Assembly (NCBI RefSeq): GCF_009711095.1
Contig: NZ_WMJZ01000015.1
Span: 56,480 to 120,479, forward strand
Direction: 5' to 3'
Source: Intestinirhabdus alba
GTDB taxonomy: Bacteria; Pseudomonadota; Gammaproteobacteria; Enterobacterales; Enterobacteriaceae
Length of the DNA stretch: 64,000 nt
Under the pieces are notes generated by a model. The model made no database searches, had not been told where the DNA came from, and saw only the letters and a program-made list of their open reading frames with translations. The position numbers were made by a program, and so were the translations under genes. Below are positions 57,384 through 64,000 of the stretch, piece by piece; within the stretch, counting starts at the first letter, position 1; each line of letters starts with the position of its first letter.

Positions 57384-60170
57384 CTAGTGAGCCAGATCCC
57401 AGTTTTCCCCGCTGCCCACTTCCACCAGCAGCGGCACGTCAATCTGCGTGCAGTTTTCCATTAGCTGATGGATCTTCGCCGCCACGTCGTCCAGAGCGTC
57501 CTTATGCACCTCAAACACCAGCTCATCGTGCACCTGCATAATCAGGCGAACCGGCGGCCTTTCGCTCTGCAGCCACCCGTCAACGGCGATCATCGCCCGC
57601 TTGATAATGTCCGCCGCCGTTCCCTGCATCGGGGCGTTGATGGCCGCACGCTCAGCGCCGGCCCGACGCGCGCCGTTGCTGGATTTGATATCCGGCAGAT
57701 AGAGGCGACGCCCCTCCAGGGTTTCAACATAACCCTGCTCTTTCGCCTGAGCGCGGGTACGCTCCATATATTCCAGCACGCCGGGATAGCGTTCAAAGTA
57801 GAGGTCCATATATTTCTGCGCCTCTTTACGCGGAATATTCAGCTGACGCGCCAGGCCAAAAGCGCTCATGCCATAAATCAGACCAAAGTTAATGGCCTTT
57901 GCGCTGCGGCGCTGTTCGCCGGTGACCGACTCCAACGGTACGCCAAATACCTCCGCCGCCGTCGCGCGGTGAATGTCTTTCCCCTCGGCAAAGGCGGTAA
58001 GCAGCCCCTTATCGCGCGACAGGTGCGCCATAATGCGCAGCTCAATCTGCGAATAGTCCGCTGAGACGATAACGTAATCCTCCGGCGCAATAAACGCCTG
58101 ACGAATACGACGCCCCTCTTCATTACGTACCGGAATATTTTGCAGGTTAGGATCGGTGGAGGAGAGCCTTCCCGTGGCGGTAACCGCCTGGTGATAAGAG
58201 GTATGCACGCGCCCGGTTTGCGGGTTGATCATCAGCGGCAGCTTATCGGTATAGGTAGACTTCAGCTTCGACAGGCCGCGATGCTCCAGAATTACCTTCG
58301 GCAGCGGATAGTCGAGCGCCAGCTCTTCCAGCACCTCCTCTGAGGTGGACGGCGCGCCGCCCGGCGTCTTCTTCAGCGGCTTAATGCCCTGTTTTTCAAA
58401 CAGTATCGTCTGCAGCTGTTTGGTTGAAGAGAGGTTAAACGCCTCGCCGGCAATGTCGTGGGCTTTCTTTTCCAGCTCCGCCAGGCGCTGGGCAAGCTCT
58501 TCGGAATGCTTGTGCAGGACGGTCGGATCGATTTTCACGCCGTTACGCTCTACGCGGGAAAGTACCGGCACCAGCGGCATTTCGATATTTTCAAAGACGT
58601 TCAGCGGCCCCGGGGACTGCTGCAGCTCCGACCACATCTTCAGGTGCAGCTGCAGGGTGACATCGGCATCCTCCGCCGCATAGCTCCCGGCCTCCTCCAG
58701 CGCGATCTGATTAAACGTCAGCTGGTTTTTGCCCTTGCCGGCAATCTCTTCAAAGGTAATGGTCTTATGCTTCAGCCAGCGTGCGGACAGGCTGTCCATA
58801 TCGTGCCGCCCCGCCACGCTGTTGAGGATGTAAGATTCCAGCATGGTATCAAAGGCGATGCCGCGCAGCTCGATACCGTAATTTGCCAGTATGCCGCGAT
58901 CGTATTTCAGATTCTGCCCAACCTTACGCGCGCTTTCATCTTCCAGCAGCGGCTTCAGCAGCGCCAGCACCCGCTCCCGGGCAATCTGATCCGGCGCGTC
59001 CAGATAGTCATGGGCGACCGGCACGTAGGCGGCCTCTCCCGGCGCTACGGCAAACGACAGCCCTACCAGCTTCGCGGAGACGTTGTCCAGGCTGTCGGTT
59101 TCCGTATCAAAAGCAAACACCGGCGCTTTTTTCAGCTTCGTAATCCACTCAACCAGCGTCGCCTCATCGAGGATGGTAGCGTAACCCTCCCGGGAAAGCG
59201 TTGCCGTCGGCGCTTTTGCAGCGTCATCAGCGACGCTGGCCTCCTGCGGTTTTGCCGCCACCTTCGTGCCTTTTGCCTGCAGCCATTTTCCGGCCTCAAT
59301 GTCTGCAATCCAGCGCTTAAACTCATACTGTTTAAACAGGCCAAGCAGCTCATCGACGACCGGCGGCTGCACCTCAAGCTGTTCGCAGGTCAGCGCCAGC
59401 TCGACGTCGGTTTTAATGGTGGCAAGCTGATAAGAGAGATAAGCGACCTCTTTATTTTGCTCAAGCTTCGCGGCCATGGTTTTCGCACCGCGGAAGGACA
59501 GCCCGGCAATTTTGTCGGATTCAGCGTACAGGGTATCCAGCCCGCCTAATCCCTGCAGCAGCGCCTGGGCCGTCTTCTCACCGACGCCCGGCACGCCGGG
59601 AATATTATCGGAGGCGTCACCCATCAGCGCCAGGAAGTCAATAATGAGCGCTGGCGGCACGCCGTATTTGCTCGCCACCTCCTCCGGACCAAGAACGGTG
59701 TTGGTCATAGTGTTGATGAGGGTAATATGCTCTGTCACCAGCTGGGCCATATCTTTATCGCCGGTACTGATCAGCACCGGACGCCCGGCCTTCTCGGCTT
59801 CGCGCGCCAGCGTGCCGATCACGTCGTCAGCCTCCACGCCCGATACCGCCAGCAGCGGCAGGCCCATCGCTTTCACCATCGCATGCAGCGGTTCGATCTG
59901 CGCGCGCAGATCGTCAGGCATCGGCGGCCGATGGGACTTGTAGTGTTCAAAAAGCTCATCACGGAAGGTCTTTCCCTTCGCATCAAATACCACCGCAGCA
60001 TGGGTCGGCTGGTACTGCATGATCAAACTACGCAGCATGTTGAGAACGCCGTACATCGCGCCCGTCGGCTCGCCCGCGCCGTTGGTCAAGGGCGGAAACG
60101 CATGATACGCGCGATAAAGATAGGATGAACCATCGACAAGAATGAGGGGGTTTTGTGGGATCTGAACCAT
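57384..60170 (-). CDS. polA: DNA polymerase I
   Basis: 928 residues, cytoplasmic, acting in Okazaki-fragment maturation and repair. Three domains: 5' nuclease (about 1-320; [24 protein letters not shown]), 3'-5' exonuclease (about 325-515; [11 protein letters not shown]), and polymerase (about 520-928; [17 protein letters not shown] for motif [17 protein letters not shown] for motif [11 protein letters not shown] for motif C). Length equals E. coli. The start is the first ATG after a gene-free 558-base region. Confidence 0.98.
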   Translation of the reverse strand: MVQIPQNPLILVDGSSYLYRAYHAFPPLTNGAGEPTGAMYGVLNMLRSLIMQYQPTHAAVVFDAKGKTFRDELFEHYKSHRPPMPDDLRAQIEPLHAMVKAMGLPLLAVSGVEADDVIGTLAREAEKAGRPVLISTGDKDMAQLVTEHITLINTMTNTVLGPEEVASKYGVPPALIIDFLALMGDASDNIPGVPGVGEKTAQALLQGLGGLDTLYAESDKIAGLSFRGAKTMAAKLEQNKEVAYLSYQLATIKTDVELALTCEQLEVQPPVVDELLGLFKQYEFKRWIADIEAGKWLQAKGTKVAAKPQEASVADDAAKAPTATLSREGYATILDEATLVEWITKLKKAPVFAFDTETDSLDNVSAKLVGLSFAVAPGEAAYVPVAHDYLDAPDQIARERVLALLKPLLEDESARKVGQNLKYDRGILANYGIELRGIAFDTMLESYILNSVAGRHDMDSLSARWLKHKTITFEEIAGKGKNQLTFNQIALEEAGSYAAEDADVTLQLHLKMWSELQQSPGPLNVFENIEMPLVPVLSRVERNGVKIDPTVLHKHSEELAQRLAELEKKAHDIAGEAFNLSSTKQLQTILFEKQGIKPLKKTPGGAPSTSEEVLEELALDYPLPKVILEHRGLSKLKSTYTDKLPLMINPQTGRVHTSYHQAVTATGRLSSTDPNLQNIPVRNEEGRRIRQAFIAPEDYVIVSADYSQIELRIMAHLSRDKGLLTAFAEGKDIHRATAAEVFGVPLESVTGEQRRSAKAINFGLIYGMSAFGLARQLNIPRKEAQKYMDLYFERYPGVLEYMERTRAQAKEQGYVETLEGRRLYLPDIKSSNGARRAGAERAAINAPMQGTAADIIKRAMIAVDGWLQSERPPVRLIMQVHDELVFEVHKDALDDVAAKIHQLMENCTQIDVPLLVEVGSGENWDLAH

Positions 60171-60294
60171 AATATCTGTGCCTGTTTATCAGATTATGGA
60201 TAAAGAATGCCACAGACCGGCTAAAAACATGAGGTTTTCACCGTAATAATTGAAATTGTTTTAACTATCTTCCGCCACTCCTGCGAGGTGTGGC

Positions 60295-60303
60295 TGTGGA
60301 TAA
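60295..60303 (-). promoter_or_regulatory. DnaA box upstream of polA
   Basis: TGTGGATAA, the exact complement of the high-affinity DnaA box TTATCCACA, about 125 bases upstream of the polA start. Single sites can occur by chance; the near-match at 60436-60444 adds weight. Confidence 0.5.
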
Positions 60304-60697
60304 CTTTGTGTATAAATAATATGCCATTGATTACATTCAGCTTAATCTATAACTGCACAGCAAAATATATTCTATATATTAATAACTTACTTTAAAAAGT
60401 AGAGTTTGTTTGCGCAATTCTTCGAAATAACAGTGTGTGGATAGTTTCTGAAAATTTATCAGCGTTAACGTTTGGGTCGTTTTCTGAGGCTATTGCCTTC
60501 CCGCGCTGCGCCAACGCCCCGTTTATGCTAATCATAGTGACGAGAATATCCGCGTCGGGCGGTTTCTCGTTTGCCGCCGCACTTCAGCATCTGTTACCTG
60601 ACGCGGCGTCATTATTATACAGGCCGGCAGCTGGCGTATTAAGCCTCTGCCGCTATAAGCTGAACGTACCGTGGGATAGCGTGATTAAAGCTACGCG

Positions 60698-60722
60698 AAA
60701 AAACGCCGGTCGACGACCGGCG
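60698..60722 (-). terminator. Terminator of the srkA-dsbA operon
   Basis: On the minus strand CGCCGGTCG-T-CGACCGGCG forms a 9-bp stem followed by six T residues, just after the dsbA stop. Confidence 0.88.
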
Positions 60723-60728
60723 ATACGC

Positions 60729-61355
60729 TTATTTTTTGTTTACCAGGTATTTCACGGTATCAGCATACTGCTGTACAAAGGCATCCATACCGTTATTGGT
60801 ATCCATACCCTGCGGATTCAGCTGATATTTGCCGTTAACAAACATCGCCGGAACGCCCTGCAGCTGTAGCTCGGAGGCCGCCTTTTCCTGCTGAACAACC
60901 AGCGATTTCACCACGAAGCTATTCCACGCGGCATCATATTCTTCAGCCTTAACCCCCGCTTTAATAAAGACATCACGGATATCGGCTACGCTCTGAATGG
61001 TCTGAGTTTTCTGTACCGCCTCAAACATCGGCACGGTAACCTTATCTTCAACGCCCAGCGCCATCGCCACGGCCCATGCCTGGGTCATATCCTTACCCAA
61101 CGTGCCAAGGAACTCGACATGGTATTTAGTCATCTTAACGCCTTCCGGCAGTTTCTTTTTCACGCTATCAGAAACGTGAAGCACCTCTTCAAACTGGTAG
61201 CAGTGCGGGCAGTAAAAAGAGAAAAACTCCAGAACCTGCGGTCCGTCGGCAAGGGGGGTTTCCAGCGTGGTGTACTGCTTGCCATCCTGAATCTGCGCAG
61301 CCGATGCGCTAAAAGCTAAAATCATACCAGCCAGCGCCAGCCAAATCTTTTTCAT
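60729..61355 (-). CDS. dsbA: Periplasmic thiol:disulfide oxidoreductase DsbA
   Basis: A 208-residue periplasmic enzyme that introduces disulfide bonds and is reoxidised by DsbB. Signal peptide [19 protein letters not shown], then AQ. Active site FYCPHCYQF (Cys49 and Cys52 of the precursor), cis-Pro in GVPAMFVNG. Start at 61353-61355 gives the E. coli length; an ATG two codons earlier is less well placed. It is 16 bases after srkA, and Cpx control of this operon is known in E. coli. Confidence 0.97.
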   Translation of the reverse strand: MKKIWLALAGMILAFSASAAQIQDGKQYTTLETPLADGPQVLEFFSFYCPHCYQFEEVLHVSDSVKKKLPEGVKMTKYHVEFLGTLGKDMTQAWAVAMALGVEDKVTVPMFEAVQKTQTIQSVADIRDVFIKAGVKAEEYDAAWNSFVVKSLVVQQEKAASELQLQGVPAMFVNGKYQLNPQGMDTNNGMDAFVQQYADTVKYLVNKK

Positions 61356-61371
61356 GATCACTTTTCTCCGG

Positions 61372-62358
61372 TTAATACATGGGCGTTAATTGTAAAGGGG
61401 GTTCCTGCAGCGCTTTTGTCTGCTCAATAAAGGCCGCCGTCTGGTGCTGCCAATAGTCTTCTCCGGTCAGCCAGGGGAAGTTTTTGGGAAAGGCAGGATC
61501 GGCCCAGCGGCGCATCAGCCAGGCAAGATAATAAACTAAACGCATAGCGCGTAAAGGCTCGATAAGATCTAATTCGGCGGTATCAAACTCGCTAAACTCT
61601 TCATAGGCCTCAACGATCGTCGCCAGTTGGAGGCGCTGCTCGGCTTTATCGCCATTAAGCAGCATCCACAGATCCTGAACGGCAGGCCCGCTGCGCGCAT
61701 CATCCAGATCGACAAACAACGGGCCATCGCGCCAGAGAATATTCCCGGCATGGCAGTCGCCGTGCAGACGCAGCGGCGTATAGCCGCTATGCCAGCGTTC
61801 GCCGACGGCGGCGATAAGCGCGTCGGTCGCCTTGAGGAAATCAGCCTTTAGCCCGGACGGAATAAGCGATGCGTTTTCAAAAAGTTTACGCGGCTCAATA
61901 AGATACTCTTCCAGGCCAATCGTGGGGCGATAGACGAAGGGCCGCTTGCGGCCCGTCTGGTGCATTCGCCCCAGATAGCGACCGACCGCCTCCATCTGGT
62001 CGATATTGTCCGCCTCAAACTGTCGGCCGCCGACGCTGGGGAAAACGGCAAAGCGAAAGCCCTGATGATTCAACAGCGTCTGGTCGTTAAAACTCAGCAG
62101 AGATGCCACGGGAACACAATCATCGATCAGTTCCAGAGCAAACTGATGTTCCTCCTGGATTTGTTCCACGGACCAGCGCTCAGGACGATAAAATTTGACG
62201 ACAAAGCGCCGTCGATCTTCATCCTGAAACTGATAAACGCGGTTCTCATAGCTGTTAAGCGGGGTAAGCCCGGAATCCACCCGGATCCCCTGCTCAAACA
62301 GCGCATCCATGATGGTATCCGGGTGTAACGTCTGGAAAGTAAAAGCGTTGTCGTTCAT
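61372..62358 (-). CDS. srkA: Stress response kinase A (YihE/RdoA)
   Basis: A 328-residue cytoplasmic Ser/Thr kinase of the choline-kinase-like fold, reported to oppose stress-induced cell death. Kinase motifs [14 protein letters not shown] (catalytic loop) and [10 protein letters not shown] (metal-binding) are present. Near-full match to E. coli, ending [12 protein letters not shown]. Start at 62356-62358 (MNDNAFTFQ) gives the expected length. Upstream partner of dsbA in one operon, with yihD 77 bases further upstream. Confidence 0.96.
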   Translation of the reverse strand: MNDNAFTFQTLHPDTIMDALFEQGIRVDSGLTPLNSYENRVYQFQDEDRRRFVVKFYRPERWSVEQIQEEHQFALELIDDCVPVASLLSFNDQTLLNHQGFRFAVFPSVGGRQFEADNIDQMEAVGRYLGRMHQTGRKRPFVYRPTIGLEEYLIEPRKLFENASLIPSGLKADFLKATDALIAAVGERWHSGYTPLRLHGDCHAGNILWRDGPLFVDLDDARSGPAVQDLWMLLNGDKAEQRLQLATIVEAYEEFSEFDTAELDLIEPLRAMRLVYYLAWLMRRWADPAFPKNFPWLTGEDYWQHQTAAFIEQTKALQEPPLQLTPMY

Positions 62359-62435
62359 TCCATCATCCGGAAAAAAACTACGAATGCTGCAGGATAACAT
62401 TTCACGGTAATTTCTGTGTCGCCGCTTACAAGCAT

Positions 62436-62705
62436 TTACTCTTTGATAACGCCGCGTGCGCGCAGCAGGGCCGTTTTAAAATCTTCCTCATAATCTTTCT
62501 GAATGCCCGGGATCGCCGCATCTTTCGCCGAATCGCGCATTTTTAGCTGATAGATCAGTATGTCATCGGTTAAATCGGCCAGATCGCCGTCAAAACCTGA
62601 CTCTTTCGCCAGTTTCTGTAAAAATTGCATCAGATTCAGCTCTGGCTCTTTTTGCCAGGCCGGCTGGAGAAGTTCAATCACTTCATTCAGGCGTTTACAT
62701 TTCAT
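62436..62705 (-). CDS. yihD: YihD family protein
   Basis: An 89-residue cytoplasmic protein of the YihD family (DUF1040), function unknown. [17 protein letters not shown] and DLNLxQFL-like [20 protein letters not shown] fit the E. coli protein. TAGGGAGCACGACC precedes the ATG. Divergent from mobA, as in E. coli. Confidence 0.93.
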   Translation of the reverse strand: MKCKRLNEVIELLQPAWQKEPELNLMQFLQKLAKESGFDGDLADLTDDILIYQLKMRDSAKDAAIPGIQKDYEEDFKTALLRARGVIKE

Positions 62706-62774
62706 GGTCGTGCTCCCTAAAATTGATGCAGATACGTTAACAGGGACAACTCCGTAATAAAAGAGGCGATATCG

Positions 62775-63359
62775 GTGAATACAGATGAGGCAATAACCGG
62801 AGTTGTGCTGGCGGGAGGCAAAGCCAGGCGAATGGGTGGCGCAGAGAAAGGTTTACTGGAACTAAAAGGAAAACCGCTATGGAAGCACGTTGCCGACCGC
62901 CTGCAGCCACAGCTCGATAAGGTTGTTATTAGCGCCAACCGCCATCTGGAAATCTGGCAGGCAAGCGGGCTGAAGGTGGTTCCGGATACCCTGGCCGATT
63001 TTCCCGGACCGCTGGCCGGTATGCTTTCGGTTATCCAACAGGTAAGAAGCGACTGGTTTCTGTTCTGCCCCTGCGATACGCCCTATATTCCCGGCGATCT
63101 CGTCGCCCGGTTGCAGGCCCGCCGTAACGGTGCGCCAATCGTATGGGTCCATGACGGTGAAAGGGATCACCCCGCCATCGCCCTGGTAAACCGTTCGGTA
63201 CAGCCGTCGCTACAGGAGTACCTGCGCTCCGGCGAACGGCGGGTGATGGTCTTTATGCGACAGGCGGGCGGTCATGCCGTAGATTTCAGCGACAGCAAAG
63301 AGGCGTTCAGCAATCTCAACACGCCGGAAGAGCTGGCCAGATGGCAGGAGAAACCATGA
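62775..63359 (+). CDS. mobA: Molybdenum cofactor guanylyltransferase
   Basis: A 194-residue cytoplasmic enzyme joining GMP to molybdopterin to make the MGD cofactor, which FdoG in this window needs. The nucleotide motif [13 protein letters not shown] (residues 10-22), PGPLAGML and FCPCDTPY are present, as is [19 protein letters not shown] near the end. GTG start (MNTDEAITG). The stop overlaps the mobB start. Confidence 0.96.
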   Translation: MNTDEAITGVVLAGGKARRMGGAEKGLLELKGKPLWKHVADRLQPQLDKVVISANRHLEIWQASGLKVVPDTLADFPGPLAGMLSVIQQVRSDWFLFCPCDTPYIPGDLVARLQARRNGAPIVWVHDGERDHPAIALVNRSVQPSLQEYLRSGERRVMVFMRQAGGHAVDFSDSKEAFSNLNTPEELARWQEKP

Positions 63360-63859
63360 TTCCACTTCTTGCTATCGCCGCCTGGAGCGGCACGGGTAAA
63401 ACCACGCTGCTTAAAAAATTAATTCCAGCGCTGTGCGCCTGCGGGCTTCGTCCTGGCTTGATCAAGCACACCCATCACGATATGGATGTCGATGAACCGG
63501 GCAAGGACAGCTATGAGTTACGCAAGGCGGGCGCGGCGCAAACCCTGGTCGCCAGCAGCCAGCGCTGGGCGCTGATGACGGAAACGCCGGAAGAGCCGGA
63601 GCTGAATCTCGATTACCTGGTAAGCCGAATGGATGCCTCTAAGCTGGATCTGGTGCTGGTTGAGGGCTTTAAGCATGAACCAGTGGCGAAGATAGTGCTG
63701 TTTCGCCAGCACTGCGGACATCGCGTGGATGAACTGTCTATCGACGAACATGTTGTCGCCGTTGCCAGCGACGTTCCGCTTACCGTGAATGTGCCAGTAT
63801 TAGATATCAACAACACCGGGGCGATCACCGCGTTTATTCTGCGCTGGCTGGAGCGTTAG
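63356..63859 (+). CDS. mobB: Molybdopterin-guanine dinucleotide biosynthesis protein B
   Basis: A 167-residue GTP-binding accessory protein for MGD synthesis. Walker A is [22 protein letters not shown] and LVEGFKHE are family motifs. Start taken at the ATG overlapping the mobA stop (ATGA; GGAG 5 bases upstream). An in-frame ATG at 63341 would add five residues and corresponds to the longer E. coli annotation. Confidence 0.95.
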   Translation: MIPLLAIAAWSGTGKTTLLKKLIPALCACGLRPGLIKHTHHDMDVDEPGKDSYELRKAGAAQTLVASSQRWALMTETPEEPELNLDYLVSRMDASKLDLVLVEGFKHEPVAKIVLFRQHCGHRVDELSIDEHVVAVASDVPLTVNVPVLDINNTGAITAFILRWLER

Positions 63860-63967
63860 GCACCTTATATTCGCAGGTGTCCACAGGAAGGCGGCATCCC
63901 AACGGAGCGAGCGCCGCCGGGCGGAGTTTTTATCCGGCGCAGCCTGCGTTTACCGGCGTACCAGCGC

Positions 63968-63996
63968 AAAAAGGCCATCCCGCAGGATGGCCTTTT
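63968..63996. terminator. rRNA-operon-type terminator
   Basis: AAAAAGGCCATCC and GGATGGCCTTTT form the hairpin typical of enterobacterial rrn T1 terminators. In E. coli mobB is followed by a convergent rRNA operon, so the 3' end of a minus-strand 5S gene probably lies just beyond the window. Confidence 0.75.
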
Positions 63997-64000
63997 CACT

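Larger units (their letters stand above)
60171..60728. other. polA-dsbA intergenic region
   Basis: 558 gene-free bases. In E. coli yihF and yihG lie here; both are missing. The stretch 60240-60440 is AT-rich, with a perfect DnaA box TGTGGATAA at 60295-60303 and a one-mismatch copy TGTGGATAG at 60436-60444. The polA promoter should lie at the left side. No RNA gene recognised. Confidence 0.6.

Noticed and set aside
1..64000. CRISPR arrays, tRNA or rRNA genes
   Set aside because: No regularly spaced repeats and no tRNA- or rRNA-like sequence seen; only an rrn-type terminator at the right edge.

Overview
The window is chromosomal DNA from a member of the Enterobacteriaceae, fairly GC-rich by eye. 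Gene content and order largely follow the Escherichia coli 86-88 minute region (fpr-yiiR-yiiQ-tpiA, cdh-sbp-pfkA-fieF-cpxPRA-yiiM-kdgT-sodA-rha, fdhD/fdo-fdhE, yihX-yihY-dtd-fabY, typA, glnALG-yshB-hemN-yihI-csrC-engB-spf-polA-dsbA-srkA-yihD-mobAB). The genus cannot be fixed from sequence alone. Gene names come from recognised protein sequences and order; no database search was run.

Layout. 1-10 kb: end of fpr, yiiR, yiiQ, tpiA, two adjacent SLC13/DASS-type permeases of unknown substrate, cdh, sbp, pfkA, fieF. 10-16.9 kb: a DUF4177/YidD-like gene pair, a gene-poor stretch that looks like a mobile-element scar, the Cpx envelope-stress system, yiiM, a DapA-family lyase and convergent kdgT. 17-26.5 kb: sodA and the rhamnose regulon (rhaT, rhaR, rhaS, rhaBAD), extended by a lactaldehyde-reductase-like gene and rhaM. 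26.5-30.4 kb: XRE-cupin regulator with AzlC/AzlD exporter, then an AT-rich islet with a pentapeptide protein and an FkbM methyltransferase. 30.5-41.1 kb: formate dehydrogenase-O (fdhD, fdoG with an in-frame selenocysteine UGA, fdoH, fdoI, fdhE), interrupted by three genes encoding an exported VWA protein, a sensor kinase and an OmpR-type regulator. 41.4-46.8 kb: an esterase, a YciI gene split by an ERIC element, the yihX-yihY-dtd-fabY operon carrying a MITE-like insertion, and a decayed TauE/SafE gene. 46.8-64 kb: conserved core with glnALG and its NtrC/sigma-54 control sites, the small RNAs CsrC and Spot 42, and at the right edge a hairpin typical of rRNA operon terminators.

How the genes work together. 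The rha block encodes rhamnose uptake, regulation and catabolism to DHAP and lactaldehyde, and the adjacent reductase would turn lactaldehyde into propanediol. The Fdo genes build a periplasm-facing formate dehydrogenase whose maturation needs FdhD and FdhE. CpxPRA monitors the envelope and DsbA/SrkA act in the same stress area. glnALG is the nitrogen-regulated glutamine synthetase operon.

Most unusual points: the VWA-kinase-regulator cassette inside the fdo cluster, with a perfect tandem 11-mer at its promoter; a dispersed element with terminal inverted repeats (full copy near 44.0-44.3 kb, truncated copy near 9.9 kb, fragment forming the 3' end of sodA); and the ERIC insertion that splits a YciI-family gene.
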